The position numbers and the translations under genes are program-made. Positions 1 through 8,072 of a stretch of DNA of 25,756 bases are shown here, piece by piece (position 1 is the stretch's first letter; every line of letters begins with the position of its first letter). The notes below the pieces were generated by a model, which was given only the letters and a program-made list of their open reading frames with translations, was not told the DNA's origin and did not search any database. Source of the DNA: a virus; IMG/VR virus record IMGVR_UViG_3300028025_000684, positions 1 through 25,756 of that record. One strand, 5' to 3'.

Positions 1-101
1 CTTACGCTGTAATCCACTCCTCCAAATACATTCCACCAAACACCTCCCCTTCCTTTCCAAATCCTTACACCCCGGGGGTATATATATTTTTGAAAAAAGA
101 C
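1..101. other. Non-coding or gene-edge region upstream of the late operon
   Basis: No gene is supported here. The first 70 bases are pyrimidine-rich on the + strand, followed by an 8-base palindrome CCCCGGGG (70-77) and an AT run (79-92). On the minus strand a GTG codon preceded by a purine-rich, Shine-Dalgarno-like stretch could open a short frame running off the left edge, which would make this a divergent intergenic region. The fragment is too short to judge. Confidence 0.35.
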
Positions 102-130
102 TTGCGAACGTTCGCATTTGCGTTTAAACT
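102..130 (+). promoter_or_regulatory. Candidate promoter of the packaging/head operon
   Basis: A -35-like TTGCGA (102-107) and a -10-like TAAACT (125-130) are separated by 17 bases. Each matches four of six sigma70 consensus positions. Transcription would start near 137, only about 8 bases before the ATG at 145, leaving almost no leader and no Shine-Dalgarno site for the first gene. The -35 is inside a perfect palindrome and the -10 is inside a GTTTAAAC octamer, so a bound protein would block it. Inferred from sequence pattern only. Confidence 0.45.
104..115. promoter_or_regulatory. 12-bp perfect palindrome, candidate operator
   Basis: GCGAACGTTCGC is its own reverse complement and overlaps the -35 hexamer of the first promoter. 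This is the usual geometry of a repressor operator. It contains GAAC and GTTC half-sites like Gram-positive LexA boxes but without the four-base spacer those have, so a LexA box call is not justified. Confidence 0.45.
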
Positions 131-144
131 GGGTTTGTTTAAAC
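122..144. repeat. Paired GTTTAAAC octamers before the first gene
   Basis: Two perfect copies of the palindrome GTTTAAAC (122-129 and 137-144) are spaced 15 bases start to start. The first covers the -10 and the second abuts the ATG of the winged-helix gene. A similar pair occurs in the only other sizeable non-coding region (8073-8100). They could be operators or a small-terminase recognition site; function is not known. Confidence 0.55.
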
Positions 145-387
145 ATGAAGAAGACAATGACACCCCGCAGACAGCTTGTCCTTGATTTCATCAAGGCATA
201 CATTCGTATTCATGGCATTGCGCCGTCGTATGAAGTGATTGCCAAGGGATTGAAGATGAAGTCAAAGGCGAATATCCACCGCATAGTGCATCGCTTGCGC
301 GATGATGGGTTTGTGTCGATCAAGCCCCACAAGTTTCATTCGATCAAGCTGGTGGACAGGTCGGTCAAGGAGATGTCAGCCTTATGA
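145..387 (+). CDS. LexA-like winged-helix DNA-binding protein; possible small terminase or operon regulator
   Basis: 80 aa. Nearly the whole protein resembles the N-terminal DNA-binding domain of LexA: an initial helix (TPRRQLVLDFIKAYI, about 6-20), the APSYEVIAKGL turn leading into a recognition helix (about 26-51), and a beta wing (about 55-70). The LexA C-terminal Ser/Lys autoprotease domain is absent, so it cannot be a self-cleaving SOS repressor. The ATG at 145 is preferred; the in-frame TTG at 118 lies inside the candidate promoter. Its stop overlaps the start of the large terminase gene (ATGA), the usual place of a small terminase subunit, many of which carry helix-turn-helix domains. 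No other small terminase is visible. The domain call is strong; terminase versus regulator is open. Confidence 0.8.
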   Translation: MKKTMTPRRQLVLDFIKAYIRIHGIAPSYEVIAKGLKMKSKANIHRIVHRLRDDGFVSIKPHKFHSIKLVDRSVKEMSAL

Positions 388-1892
388 GTTTGCTGACCCG
401 TGAAGAGATTCTTGAATACTTAGGGGTAGCCAATTCTTTGCCGCCTGATGATCGGGCGAAGGTTTTCCAGTTATTGGAGATGGACAGGGTTGAGCGGTGT
501 CGGGAAAACTTCTTGTATTTTGTGACGCAGATGTGGCCCGGGTTTATTTCGGGTAAACACCATGCAATCATGGCAAATGCTTTTGAGCGGGTTGCCAACG
601 GAACCCTGAAGCGGTTGATCATCAACATGCCGCCCCGGCACACCAAGTCTGAATTTGCCTCTTACCTGCTTCCTTCTTGGTTTCTGGGCAAGTACCCACA
701 GAAGAAGATCATCCAGACTGCACACACCGCAGAACTGGCTGTTGGGTTCGGGCGTAAGGTCAGGAATCTTGTCCAGTCAGAAGCCTATGCCAAGGTGTTT
801 GAGACAAAACTGTCGTCGGATTCCAAAGCGGCAGGCCGCTGGAACACCGACAAGGGCGGGGATTACTTCGCTATTGGTGTCGGCGGTGCGGTAACCGGTA
901 AGGGTGCGGACATTCTGATCATTGATGACCCACATTCGGAACAAGAAGCCCGCCAAAACAACCCCGCAGTCTTTGATGGGGTGTATGAGTGGTACACATC
1001 CGGCCCGCGCCAGCGTTTACAGCCCGGTGGAGCCATCATCATTGTGATGACAAGGTGGTCAAAACGAGATTTGACGGGCCAAATCATCAAGAATTCGGAA
1101 AAAGGCGGCGTGGATGACTGGGAAGTCATCGAATTCCCCGCTATTTTGCCGTCAGGAACCCCTCTTTGGCCCGGATTTTGGTCGAAAGTCGAGCTGGAAG
1201 CCCTGAAAGCTGAATTGCCCGCAGCAAAATGGGAAGCGCAGTACCAACAAAACCCAACCGGCAACGAATCAGCCATCATCAAGCGGGATATGTGGCGCAT
1301 TTGGGAGAGTGAAATACCACCCCCATGCGAATTCATCATCCAAAGCTGGGATACCGCCTTTGAAAAGAACAACCGGGCTGATTTCTCAGCCTGCACCACG
1401 TGGGGCGTGTTCCAACACCCCGATGCGCAGGGCAATATGAAGTCCAACATCATCGTTTTGGACTCGTTTAAACAACGCATGGAGTTCCCAGAGCTGAAAC
1501 AAAAGGCAATGGAGATGTGGAAAGACTGGAACCCAGACACCCTGATTGTGGAAAAGAAGGCTGCTGGCGCACCCTTGATCTATGAACTGCGGGCGATGGG
1601 CATCCCGTTACAAGAGTACACACCAAGCAAAGGAAACGATAAGATAGCGCGTGTAAACGCGATATCAGACCTGTTTGCATCTGGCGTGGTCTGGTGTCCA
1701 GAAACCCGTTGGGCTGATGAATTGATGGAAGAGCTTGCGGCTTTTCCAAATGGCGACAACGATGACCTTGTGGATTCGACCAGTCAGGCATTGATTCGTT
1801 ACCGGCAGGGCGGCTTCATTTCGATTGACTCAGATGAGCAGGACGAAGTCAGGTACTTCAAAGGCCGCAAAGAGCGGTATTACACGGTTTAA
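384..1892 (+). CDS. terL: Terminase large subunit (packaging ATPase and nuclease)
   Basis: 502 aa, typical length for the family. It translocates DNA into the prohead through the portal and cuts concatemers. The ATPase domain has a Walker A-like NMPPRHTKS (about 81-89), Walker B ILIIDDP (177-183) and a coupling motif MTRW (222-225). The RNase H-like nuclease domain shows the expected acidic residues in SWDTA (D323), IVEKK (E390) and NDDLVDS (D460/D461). An AAGGAG site at 367-372 lies 11 bases upstream, slightly far, and the start overlaps the previous stop by four bases, so translation is probably coupled. It is followed after nine bases by the portal gene, the standard order. All key residues are present and there is no sign of truncation. 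Confidence 0.96.
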   Translation: MSLLTREEILEYLGVANSLPPDDRAKVFQLLEMDRVERCRENFLYFVTQMWPGFISGKHHAIMANAFERVANGTLKRLIINMPPRHTKSEFASYLLPSWFLGKYPQKKIIQTAHTAELAVGFGRKVRNLVQSEAYAKVFETKLSSDSKAAGRWNTDKGGDYFAIGVGGAVTGKGADILIIDDPHSEQEARQNNPAVFDGVYEWYTSGPRQRLQPGGAIIIVMTRWSKRDLTGQIIKNSEKGGVDDWEVIEFPAILPSGTPLWPGFWSKVELEALKAELPAAKWEAQYQQNPTGNESAIIKRDMWRIWESEIPPPCEFIIQSWDTAFEKNNRADFSACTTWGVFQHPDAQGNMKSNIIVLDSFKQRMEFPELKQKAMEMWKDWNPDTLIVEKKAAGAPLIYELRAMGIPLQEYTPSKGNDKIARVNAISDLFASGVVWCPETRWADELMEELAAFPNGDNDDLVDSTSQALIRYRQGGFISIDSDEQDEVRYFKGRKERYYTV

Positions 1893-1901
1893 GGAATCAA
1901 A

Positions 1902-4388
1902 ATGGCAATAGACAAAGGTTTGTACGCAGCGCCTAAAGGCTTGGAAGAATTGACCGCGCCGGACATCGAAATTGAAATCGAAAACCCTGACGCAGTTGAC
2001 ATCTACATGGATGATCTGGCTATCCACATGGAGCCAGATACCGACGCAGATTTCAACGCCAACCTTGCGGAATTCATGGATGAATCAGAACTGGAATCCT
2101 TGGGTTCTGACCTGATCGATGACTTCATGTCCGACCAGCGTGACCGCAAAGACTGGATTCAAACCTATGTCGAAGGCTTAAAGCTTCTGGGCTTGCGGTA
2201 TGAAGAACGCACAGAACCTTGGCAAGGAGCCTGCGGGGTGTTCCACCCCATGCTGACAGAGTCAGTTGTCAGATTCCAATCAGAGGGCATCTCTGAAACC
2301 TTCCCTGCAATGGGGCCGGTCAAAACCAAAATCATCGGAAAAGAAACCCCAGAAACAGAAGAAGCCGCCGCCAGAGTTCAAGAAGACATGAACTACCAAC
2401 TGACGGAAGTGATGACGGAATACCGCCCAGAGCATGAAAAGCTCCTGTGGTCGTTACCTATCACCGGCTCCGCCTTCAAGAAGGTCTACTACGACCCAAG
2501 CAAAGGCCGTCAGGTCGCCGTATTCATCCCCGCAGAAGACTTGGTCGTCCCGTACGGAGCCTCCAATCTTGAAACCGCAGAGCGTGTGACACACATCATG
2601 CGCAAAACCAAGAACGATGTCCTGAAACTGCAAAAGAGCGGGTTTTATTTGGATGTTGATCTGGGCGACCCGGGCTATGAACTGGACGACGTGGAGAAAC
2701 AGAAGTCAGAGGAAGACGGCATGTCCGCCATCCAAGACAACCGCTTCCGTCTTTTGGAAATGCATGTTGAGCTTGACCTCAAAGGATACGAACACAAAGA
2801 CAAGGACGGCGAGCCAACCGGCATCGCCTTGCCCTATGTTGTGACCATTGAAAAACAAACCGGTAAAGTTTTAGCCATAAGGAGAAATTGGTATGAAGGA
2901 GATGAACTGCACATCAAGCGCCAGCATTTTGTCCACTACCAATACATCCCCGGTTTTGGCTTCTATGGCTATGGTCTTATCCACCTTATCGGAGGCTACG
3001 CCAAAAGCGCCACGATGCTCATCCGGCAACTCGTGGATGCGGGAACACTTTCAAACCTACCCGGGGGCCTCAAGTCTCGCGGTCTTCGCATCAAGGGTGA
3101 TGACACGCCAATCCAGCCGGGAGAGTTCAGAGACGTAGATGTGCCGTCCGGTTCAATCCGCGACAACATTCTTCCGCTCCCATACAAAGAACCCAGTCAG
3201 GTTCTGTTTGCCCTCTTCCAAAACATCGTCGAAGAAGGCCGCTCGTTTGCCAACGGCGGCGACATGAATGTCTCTGACATGTCTGCCCAAGCGCCTGTCG
3301 GAACAACCTTGGCAATTTTGGAGAGAACCCTGAAGGTCATGGGCGCAGTCCAGTCCCGCATGCATTTCTCCATGAAGCAGGAATTCAAGCTGCTCAAGGT
3401 GATCATTGCCGACTACGCACCCGAAGATTACGACTACACCCCAGAAGAGGGTAGCCGCACCGCCCGCAAGTCAGATTACGACTCCACGGACGTGATTCCC
3501 GTCAGCGATCCAAACGCCGCCACAATGGCGCAAAAGATCGTCCAGTACCAAGCAGTTCTCCAATTGGCCCAGCAAGCCCCGCAGTTGTATGACATGCCCC
3601 TGTTGCACCGTCAAATGATTGAAGTCTTGGGCATCAAGAACGCCGCCAAACTGGTCAAGACAGACGAAGACCAAGTCCCAACCGATCCAATTCAGGAAAA
3701 CCAAGATGTCCTGACCATGAAGCCGGTCAAAGCTTTTGTGCAGCAAAACCATGAGGCACACATCAAAGTCCACATGATGGCGATGCAAGACCCCAAGTTG
3801 GCTCAAATTGTTGCTCAAAACCCACAAGCCCCAATGATTCAAGCAGCCATGCTGGCTCACATCAATGAACACGTGGGCTTTCAATACCGTCTGGAAATTG
3901 AAAAGCGCATGGGCATCACCCTTCCGCAAGAAGAGCAAAACAAACAAGTCCCGCCGGAAATGGCAGATCACATTGCCATCATGGCAGCAGAAGCTGCCCA
4001 ACAACTGTTTACACAAAACAGCCAAGAGGCCCAGCAACAACAAGCCCAACAGCAAATGCAAGACCCGATCGTCCAGATGCAGATGCAAGAGCTTCAGTTG
4101 AAGATGGAAGACTTAAAACTAAAGCAACAAAAACAAGCGATGGACGCTGCCGCCAAAGCAGACCAGATTCGGGTGGAAGAAGCCCGCATCGCCGCGCAGA
4201 AAGAAATCGCAGCCATGCAAGTTGGCGCAACGGCTGCTGCAAACAAGGATCGTTTAAACAAACAAATGGAGTTGGATGGCGCTCGACTTGGAGTCGATAT
4301 TGCCAAACACCGCGCACAGTTAAGTGCGCAGCAAGCGCAACGGGCAGCGCAAAAACAGCCTAGCAAACCCAAAAAGGAGCGTGATTGA
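1902..4388 (+). CDS. Portal protein, P22-like
   Basis: 828 aa, longer than P22 portal (about 725 aa). It should form the dodecameric ring at one capsid vertex through which DNA passes and to which tail factors attach. The N-terminus (20-80) is very acidic. The core begins near DRKDWIQTYVEGL (81-93), followed by a region around PWQGACGVFHPMLTES that is typical of P22-type portals as I recall them. The last 130 residues are Gln/Lys/Ala-rich and strongly helical (QEAQQQQAQQQM, then a charged heptad-like stretch), fitting the helical barrel that P22 portal extends into the head. The start ATG has AAGGAA upstream. Position between the large terminase and scaffold supports the call. Confidence 0.93.
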   Translation: MAIDKGLYAAPKGLEELTAPDIEIEIENPDAVDIYMDDLAIHMEPDTDADFNANLAEFMDESELESLGSDLIDDFMSDQRDRKDWIQTYVEGLKLLGLRYEERTEPWQGACGVFHPMLTESVVRFQSEGISETFPAMGPVKTKIIGKETPETEEAAARVQEDMNYQLTEVMTEYRPEHEKLLWSLPITGSAFKKVYYDPSKGRQVAVFIPAEDLVVPYGASNLETAERVTHIMRKTKNDVLKLQKSGFYLDVDLGDPGYELDDVEKQKSEEDGMSAIQDNRFRLLEMHVELDLKGYEHKDKDGEPTGIALPYVVTIEKQTGKVLAIRRNWYEGDELHIKRQHFVHYQYIPGFGFYGYGLIHLIGGYAKSATMLIRQLVDAGTLSNLPGGLKSRGLRIKGDDTPIQPGEFRDVDVPSGSIRDNILPLPYKEPSQVLFALFQNIVEEGRSFANGGDMNVSDMSAQAPVGTTLAILERTLKVMGAVQSRMHFSMKQEFKLLKVIIADYAPEDYDYTPEEGSRTARKSDYDSTDVIPVSDPNAATMAQKIVQYQAVLQLAQQAPQLYDMPLLHRQMIEVLGIKNAAKLVKTDEDQVPTDPIQENQDVLTMKPVKAFVQQNHEAHIKVHMMAMQDPKLAQIVAQNPQAPMIQAAMLAHINEHVGFQYRLEIEKRMGITLPQEEQNKQVPPEMADHIAIMAAEAAQQLFTQNSQEAQQQQAQQQMQDPIVQMQMQELQLKMEDLKLKQQKQAMDAAAKADQIRVEEARIAAQKEIAAMQVGATAAANKDRLNKQMELDGARLGVDIAKHRAQLSAQQAQRAAQKQPSKPKKERD

Positions 4389-4582
4389 AAGACTACCAAG
4401 AGTTGGCGTACGTAGCCAAAGAAATACAAAAACTGAAACAAGAGCGTGAAGCATACGTGGCGGCGGGCCGGTGCGACACGCTTGAAGAGTACCGAAGAGT
4501 CTGCGGAGTAGTCCAAGGTCTGAACTACGCAGAAAACATCATCCAAGACCTTGTGCAAAAAATGGAGAAATCTGATGAGTGA
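4385..4582 (+). CDS. Small coiled-coil protein downstream of portal, function unknown
   Basis: 65 aa, starting at TTG 4385, which overlaps the portal stop (TTGA). AGGAG at 4375-4379 sits five bases upstream and decides this start; GTG at 4381 is in another frame. The protein is charged and helical throughout (EIQKLKQEREAYVAAGR near the N-terminus, IIQDLVQKMEKSDE at the end), with no membrane segment. It overlaps the co-chaperonin gene by eight bases. Its place between portal and scaffold suggests a head-assembly role, but I do not recognise a characterised family. Confidence 0.8.
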   Translation: MKDYQELAYVAKEIQKLKQEREAYVAAGRCDTLEEYRRVCGVVQGLNYAENIIQDLVQKMEKSDE

Positions 4583-4985
4583 ATTTGACACCGCTGCCGT
4601 TGATCTGTCTGGCATTCTGAACAAGACTGCCGAAGAGAAAGCCAAGCAGTTGCCTGACCCCAAAACATTCCACCTTTTGTGCGTTGTTCCTGAAGCGATG
4701 GAAGAGTATGCGGACAGCGAAGTTGGCTTGATCAAGGCTGACAAAACCATGCATTACGAGGAAGTGCTGACCCCAGTGCTGTTCGTTGTAAAGCTTGGCC
4801 CCGATGCCTACAAAGACGTTACCCGCTTTCCCAGCGGCGCATCTTGCAAGGAGGGTGACTTTGTCATCGTCCGCCCCAATTCAGGAACTCGCCTGAAGAT
4901 CCACGGTCGTGAATTCAGAATCATCAACGATGACTCTGTCGAAGCAGTTGTGGAAGACCCGCGTGGAATTACCCGCGCTGCATAA
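4575..4985 (+). CDS. GroES-like co-chaperonin (Cpn10 family, phage-encoded)
   Basis: 136 aa, somewhat longer than GroES (about 97) because of an N-terminal extension of about 30 residues. The core shows a Cpn10 layout: opening strand FHLLCVVPE (32-40), a flexible loop with a hydrophobic tripeptide GLI (51-53) at the place of the GroEL-binding mobile loop, then KEGDFVIVRPNSG (92-104), matching the GDxVxF region of GroES, and IINDDSVEAVVED (116-128), matching its closing strand. GroES-type proteins cap GroEL; T4 gp31 replaces GroES to fold the T4 capsid protein. Position just before scaffold and capsid genes suggests a similar job here. ATG 4575 has GGAGAA five bases upstream. The assignment is by pattern and should be tested by profile search. 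Confidence 0.8.
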   Translation: MSEFDTAAVDLSGILNKTAEEKAKQLPDPKTFHLLCVVPEAMEEYADSEVGLIKADKTMHYEEVLTPVLFVVKLGPDAYKDVTRFPSGASCKEGDFVIVRPNSGTRLKIHGREFRIINDDSVEAVVEDPRGITRAA

Positions 4986-4994
4986 GGAGAAAAC

Positions 4995-5963
4995 ATGGCA
5001 ACAAAATTTGACGACGATTACACCTTCCCTGACGAAGTAAAAGTCAAAGCAGAAGACGACAAATTTGAAATTGAGGTGGAGGATGACACCCCCGCCGAAG
5101 ACAGAGGTCGCAAAACTGCACCACCCCCAGACGATCCCACGGACGAAGAACTGTCGTCTTACGACGAAAAGGTTCAAGCCCGGATCAAGAAATTCACCCG
5201 TGGCTACCACGACGAACGCAGGGCAAAAGAGACTGCGCTTCGGGAGCGGGAAGCCGCAGAAAACTTTGCCAAGCAGGTGTATGAGGAAAACCAGCGTTTA
5301 AAAGGACAACTCAAGACCGGCAGCGAAGTCTTCATTGAGCAAAACAAGTCATCTGCCCAGATGGAACTTGATGCAGCCAAGAAGAAATACAAGGAAGCAT
5401 ATGAGTCAGGCGACGCAGACGGCGTGGCTGAAGCCCAGATGCAGATTACCAAGGCAACCCTCAAGATCGACCGCGCAGAACAAATGCGCCCGATCGAAGA
5501 GCCAGACACGCCACTACCCCCAACGCAGTCAAAACCCAACGTCAGCCCACGTACCCAAAAGTGGATAGACGAAAACTCTGACTGGTTCGGCGCAGACGAA
5601 GAAATGACAATGGCTGCGATGGGGCTTGACAAAAAGTTGAAAACCAAATATGGTGACAACTATGCGGGTACTGAAGAGTATTTCCGTACCATCGATCAAA
5701 CGATGCGCAAACGTTTTCCTGAGCATTTCACAGATGATCAGAGCCATGAGGATGATGACACCTACCAAAGTCATACCCCGGACGAGGACGATAGACCGGC
5801 CCGCCGTGCAACAAAAACCGCTTCTCCTGTAGCACCTGCTACACGAAGCACCCCACCCAACCGCATTCGACTGAAGGCATCAGAAGCCGCGATAGCTCGC
5901 AGGCTTGGGGTTCCCATTGAAGAATATGCGAAACAGGTTGCCAACTTAAAAAGGAATGCTTAA
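4995..5963 (+). CDS. Capsid scaffolding protein
   Basis: 322 aa. Scaffolds guide capsid subunits into a prohead and then leave. It has the usual composition: a very acidic N-terminus with many Asp/Glu, a long charged helical stretch (about 55-155) likely to form a coiled coil, a proline-rich linker near 160-180, and a basic C-terminal helix (RIRLKASEAAIARRLG, about 292-307) like the coat-binding tails of other scaffolds. It is preceded by TAAGGAG and sits between portal/co-chaperonin and capsid genes. No protease motif is visible, so it is not an obvious scaffold-protease fusion. Confidence 0.85.
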   Translation: MATKFDDDYTFPDEVKVKAEDDKFEIEVEDDTPAEDRGRKTAPPPDDPTDEELSSYDEKVQARIKKFTRGYHDERRAKETALREREAAENFAKQVYEENQRLKGQLKTGSEVFIEQNKSSAQMELDAAKKKYKEAYESGDADGVAEAQMQITKATLKIDRAEQMRPIEEPDTPLPPTQSKPNVSPRTQKWIDENSDWFGADEEMTMAAMGLDKKLKTKYGDNYAGTEEYFRTIDQTMRKRFPEHFTDDQSHEDDDTYQSHTPDEDDRPARRATKTASPVAPATRSTPPNRIRLKASEAAIARRLGVPIEEYAKQVANLKRNA

Positions 5964-5965
5964 TC

Positions 5966-6430
5966 ATGGATGAAGTTAAACAAAACCGCGAACCCCGTGA
6001 CCTCAAATCCCGGGCCACCACGTACAGACCAACTTCATGGAAGGCTCCCGAAGCTCTTCCCATGCCAGATGATCGACCCGGCTGGAAACACCGGTACGTC
6101 AGATTGAGTACGCTTGGAACGGCAGATCCAAGCAATATTTCTTCCAAGTTGCGCGAAGGATACGAACCCTGCAAAGCAGAGGAATATCCCGAGCTAATGA
6201 TGCACGCTGCCATTGAAGGCCGCTTTAAAGGCGGTATTGAAATAGGCGGTCTGTTGCTCTGTCGTATTCCAACCGAGTTCATGGAACAACGTGCCAAGCA
6301 CTTTGACAACCTGAACAAGTCGCAAATGGAATCGGTGGACAACAATTTCCTTCGTGAAAGGGATGCTCGTTCAAATATGGCGTTATTCGCTGATAAGAAA
6401 ACGAACGTCACTTTCGGTTCTGGTTCTTGA
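5966..6430 (+). CDS. Conserved head-region protein of unknown function
   Basis: 154 aa, starting two bases after the scaffold stop; the likely Shine-Dalgarno AAGGAA (5950-5955) lies inside the scaffold gene. The first 50 residues are Pro/Arg-rich and probably extended; the rest looks globular and mixed helical, with GGIEIGGLLLCRIPTEFM (about 89-106) and a charged helix around 110-130. No catalytic motif or membrane segment is seen. Position between scaffold and capsid genes points to head assembly. I do not recognise the family. Confidence 0.85.
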   Translation: MDEVKQNREPRDLKSRATTYRPTSWKAPEALPMPDDRPGWKHRYVRLSTLGTADPSNISSKLREGYEPCKAEEYPELMMHAAIEGRFKGGIEIGGLLLCRIPTEFMEQRAKHFDNLNKSQMESVDNNFLRERDARSNMALFADKKTNVTFGSGS

Positions 6431-6448
6431 TTTTTAGGAGTCCTTTAA

Positions 6449-7105
6449 ATGGCATATCCAACGATCGACAAGCCTTACGGCTTGAAACCGATCAATCTAT
6501 ACGGCGGTACACCCTTCGCGGGCGCTACACGCCAGTATCGGATTGCTTCGGCGTACAACACCTCGATTTTTTACGGTGATGTGGTTGAGATGATTAACGA
6601 TGGCACGATTATCAAATCTGCTATCACTTCAGCTCGCGCAACTGTGACAACTTCGCAGGTCATTGGTGTTTTCTTGGGTTGTTCTTACGTTAATTCGCAA
6701 GGCCAAACCATTTTTGCCCAATACTTCCCAGCAAACACTGCCGCCCCGACAGGTACAGTTATTACCGCTTACGTGTGTAATGACCCTGATACCCTGTTCA
6801 AAGTGGTTATTGCCGCTGGTACAACCGCTGATGGCGCGTCTTCTGGACTGTTGCCCTCTTCGACCACTCAGTACACAGTAATCGGTACGAATGTGGAATT
6901 GGTTCAGAACTCTGGTGTTACAGCGACTGGCGATAGCCGCGTAGCTGTTGCAGCATCTGCAACCACAGGAACACTGCCCATGAACGTCGTAGACGTTGTG
7001 CCTGAGACATCTTATGTCAATGGTTCTGGCAACATCGTGTTCCCCGAACTCATCGTTCGTTGGAACTTTGAGATTCATACAACCACAATCGCTTCTGGCG
7101 TTTAA
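6449..7105 (+). CDS. Probable head decoration or minor capsid protein
   Basis: 218 aa, rich in Thr, Val, Ala and Gly, with alternating hydrophobic residues typical of beta structure. It opens with MAYPTIDKPYGLKPINLYGG, a start I associate with phage head-associated proteins. It has no signal peptide, membrane segment or enzyme motif. A good TTAGGAG site precedes it. It lies immediately upstream of the major capsid gene with a 15-base gap, the classical place of a decoration or cement protein. The role is inferred from position and composition. Confidence 0.7.
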   Translation: MAYPTIDKPYGLKPINLYGGTPFAGATRQYRIASAYNTSIFYGDVVEMINDGTIIKSAITSARATVTTSQVIGVFLGCSYVNSQGQTIFAQYFPANTAAPTGTVITAYVCNDPDTLFKVVIAAGTTADGASSGLLPSSTTQYTVIGTNVELVQNSGVTATGDSRVAVAASATTGTLPMNVVDVVPETSYVNGSGNIVFPELIVRWNFEIHTTTIASGV

Positions 7106-7120
7106 TCAAGGAGCTAAATC

Positions 7121-8032
7121 ATGGCTATTTCACGCGCACAACTGCTGAAAGAGTTGCTCCCCGGTCTGAACGCTTTGTTCGGTATGGAGTATGCTCGTTA
7201 CGGCGAAGAACACAAAGAAATCTACGAAACAGAGACTTCTGAGCGTTCATTCGAGGAAGAAACCAAGCTGTCCGGCTTTTCTGCCGCACCTGTCAAGAAC
7301 GAAGGCTCTGCCATCGCTTATGACAATGCGCAAGAAGCATGGTCAACCCGCTATACACACGAAACCATCGCCTTGGGTTTCTCAATCACTGAAGAAGCGA
7401 TTGAAGATAACTTGTACGACAGCTTGTCGTCACGTTACACCAAGTCATTGGCCCGTGCTATGGCTTACACCAAACAGGTCAAGGCTGCTGCCGTCCTGAA
7501 CAATGGCTTTAGCTCCAGCTACCCCGGTGGCGACGGCGTGTCTTTGTTCAACGCCAACCACCCATTGATCTCTGGTGGTGTCAACAGCAACACTCCCTCA
7601 ACCCAAGTTGATTTGAACGAGACTTCTTTGGAAGCCGCCGTTATTCAGATCGCCGCTTGGACAGACGAGCGTGGTTTGTTGATCGCAGCAAAACCCAAGA
7701 AGATGATTGTTCCCCCGAACTTGATGTTCGTCGCTAAACGCTTGTTGGACACCGAACTCCGTGTGTCTACTGCCGATAACGACATCAACGCCATCAAGCA
7801 AATGGGCGCAATCCCTGAAGGTTACGCTGTCAACCACTTCTTGACAGACACCAATGCTTGGTTCTTGACCACAGACGTGCCAAACGGTTTGAAGCACTTT
7901 GTTCGCTCCCCGCTGGCTAACAGCATGGACGGCGACTTCGACACCGGCAACGTCCGTTACAAGGCCCGTGAGCGTTACAGCTTCGGCTGGTCTGACCCTC
8001 TGGGCATGTGGGGTTCTTCAGGCACTGCCTGA
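7121..8032 (+). CDS. Major capsid protein (Mu gpT-like, HK97 fold expected)
   Basis: 303 aa, in the size range of Mu gpT-type capsid proteins. An acidic N-terminal region (about 20-55, ETETSERSFEEETKLSG) is followed by the body. Recognisable stretches include FSITEEAIEDNLYD (about 87-100), PKKMIVPPNLMFVAKRLLDT (about 190-209) and a C-terminal segment ending FGWSDPLGMWG. The combination resembles the phage Mu major head subunit family, whose members adopt the HK97 fold. GGAGCT lies upstream of the start. The gene follows scaffold in the usual order and is closed by a strong terminator, consistent with the most abundant virion protein. Confidence 0.88.
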   Translation: MAISRAQLLKELLPGLNALFGMEYARYGEEHKEIYETETSERSFEEETKLSGFSAAPVKNEGSAIAYDNAQEAWSTRYTHETIALGFSITEEAIEDNLYDSLSSRYTKSLARAMAYTKQVKAAAVLNNGFSSSYPGGDGVSLFNANHPLISGGVNSNTPSTQVDLNETSLEAAVIQIAAWTDERGLLIAAKPKKMIVPPNLMFVAKRLLDTELRVSTADNDINAIKQMGAIPEGYAVNHFLTDTNAWFLTTDVPNGLKHFVRSPLANSMDGDFDTGNVRYKARERYSFGWSDPLGMWGSSGTA

Positions 8033-8043
8033 TAGCCTCAAAG

Positions 8044-8070
8044 AAAAGGGAGCTTCGGCTCCCTTTTTTT
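8044..8070 (+). terminator. Strong intrinsic terminator after the capsid gene
   Basis: AAAAGGGAGC (8044-8053) pairs perfectly with GCTCCCTTTT (8058-8067) around a TTCG loop, followed by more T (seven T in a row at 8064-8070). It begins 12 bases after the capsid stop and probably ends most transcripts of the packaging/head operon. Confidence 0.95.
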
Positions 8071-8072
8071 AC

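Noticed and set aside
1-70. tRNA-like CCACC end or minus-strand gene start near the left edge
   Set aside because: No T-arm or cloverleaf can be drawn, and the minus-strand frame is too short to support.
102-130. LexA (SOS) box at the first promoter
   Set aside because: GAAC and GTTC arms touch with no spacer, unlike CGAAC-N4-GTTCG or CTG-N10-CAG; listed only as a palindrome.
863-1540. Long minus-strand open frame (225 codons) opposite the large terminase
   Set aside because: It lies wholly inside a gene with all terminase motifs, has no ribosome site and reads as low-quality protein; it is a shadow frame.
3471-4750. Minus-strand open frames of 205 and 218 codons opposite the portal C-terminus
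   Set aside because: Produced by the Gln/Lys-rich codons of the portal read backwards (Leu/Cys-rich output); no independent signals.
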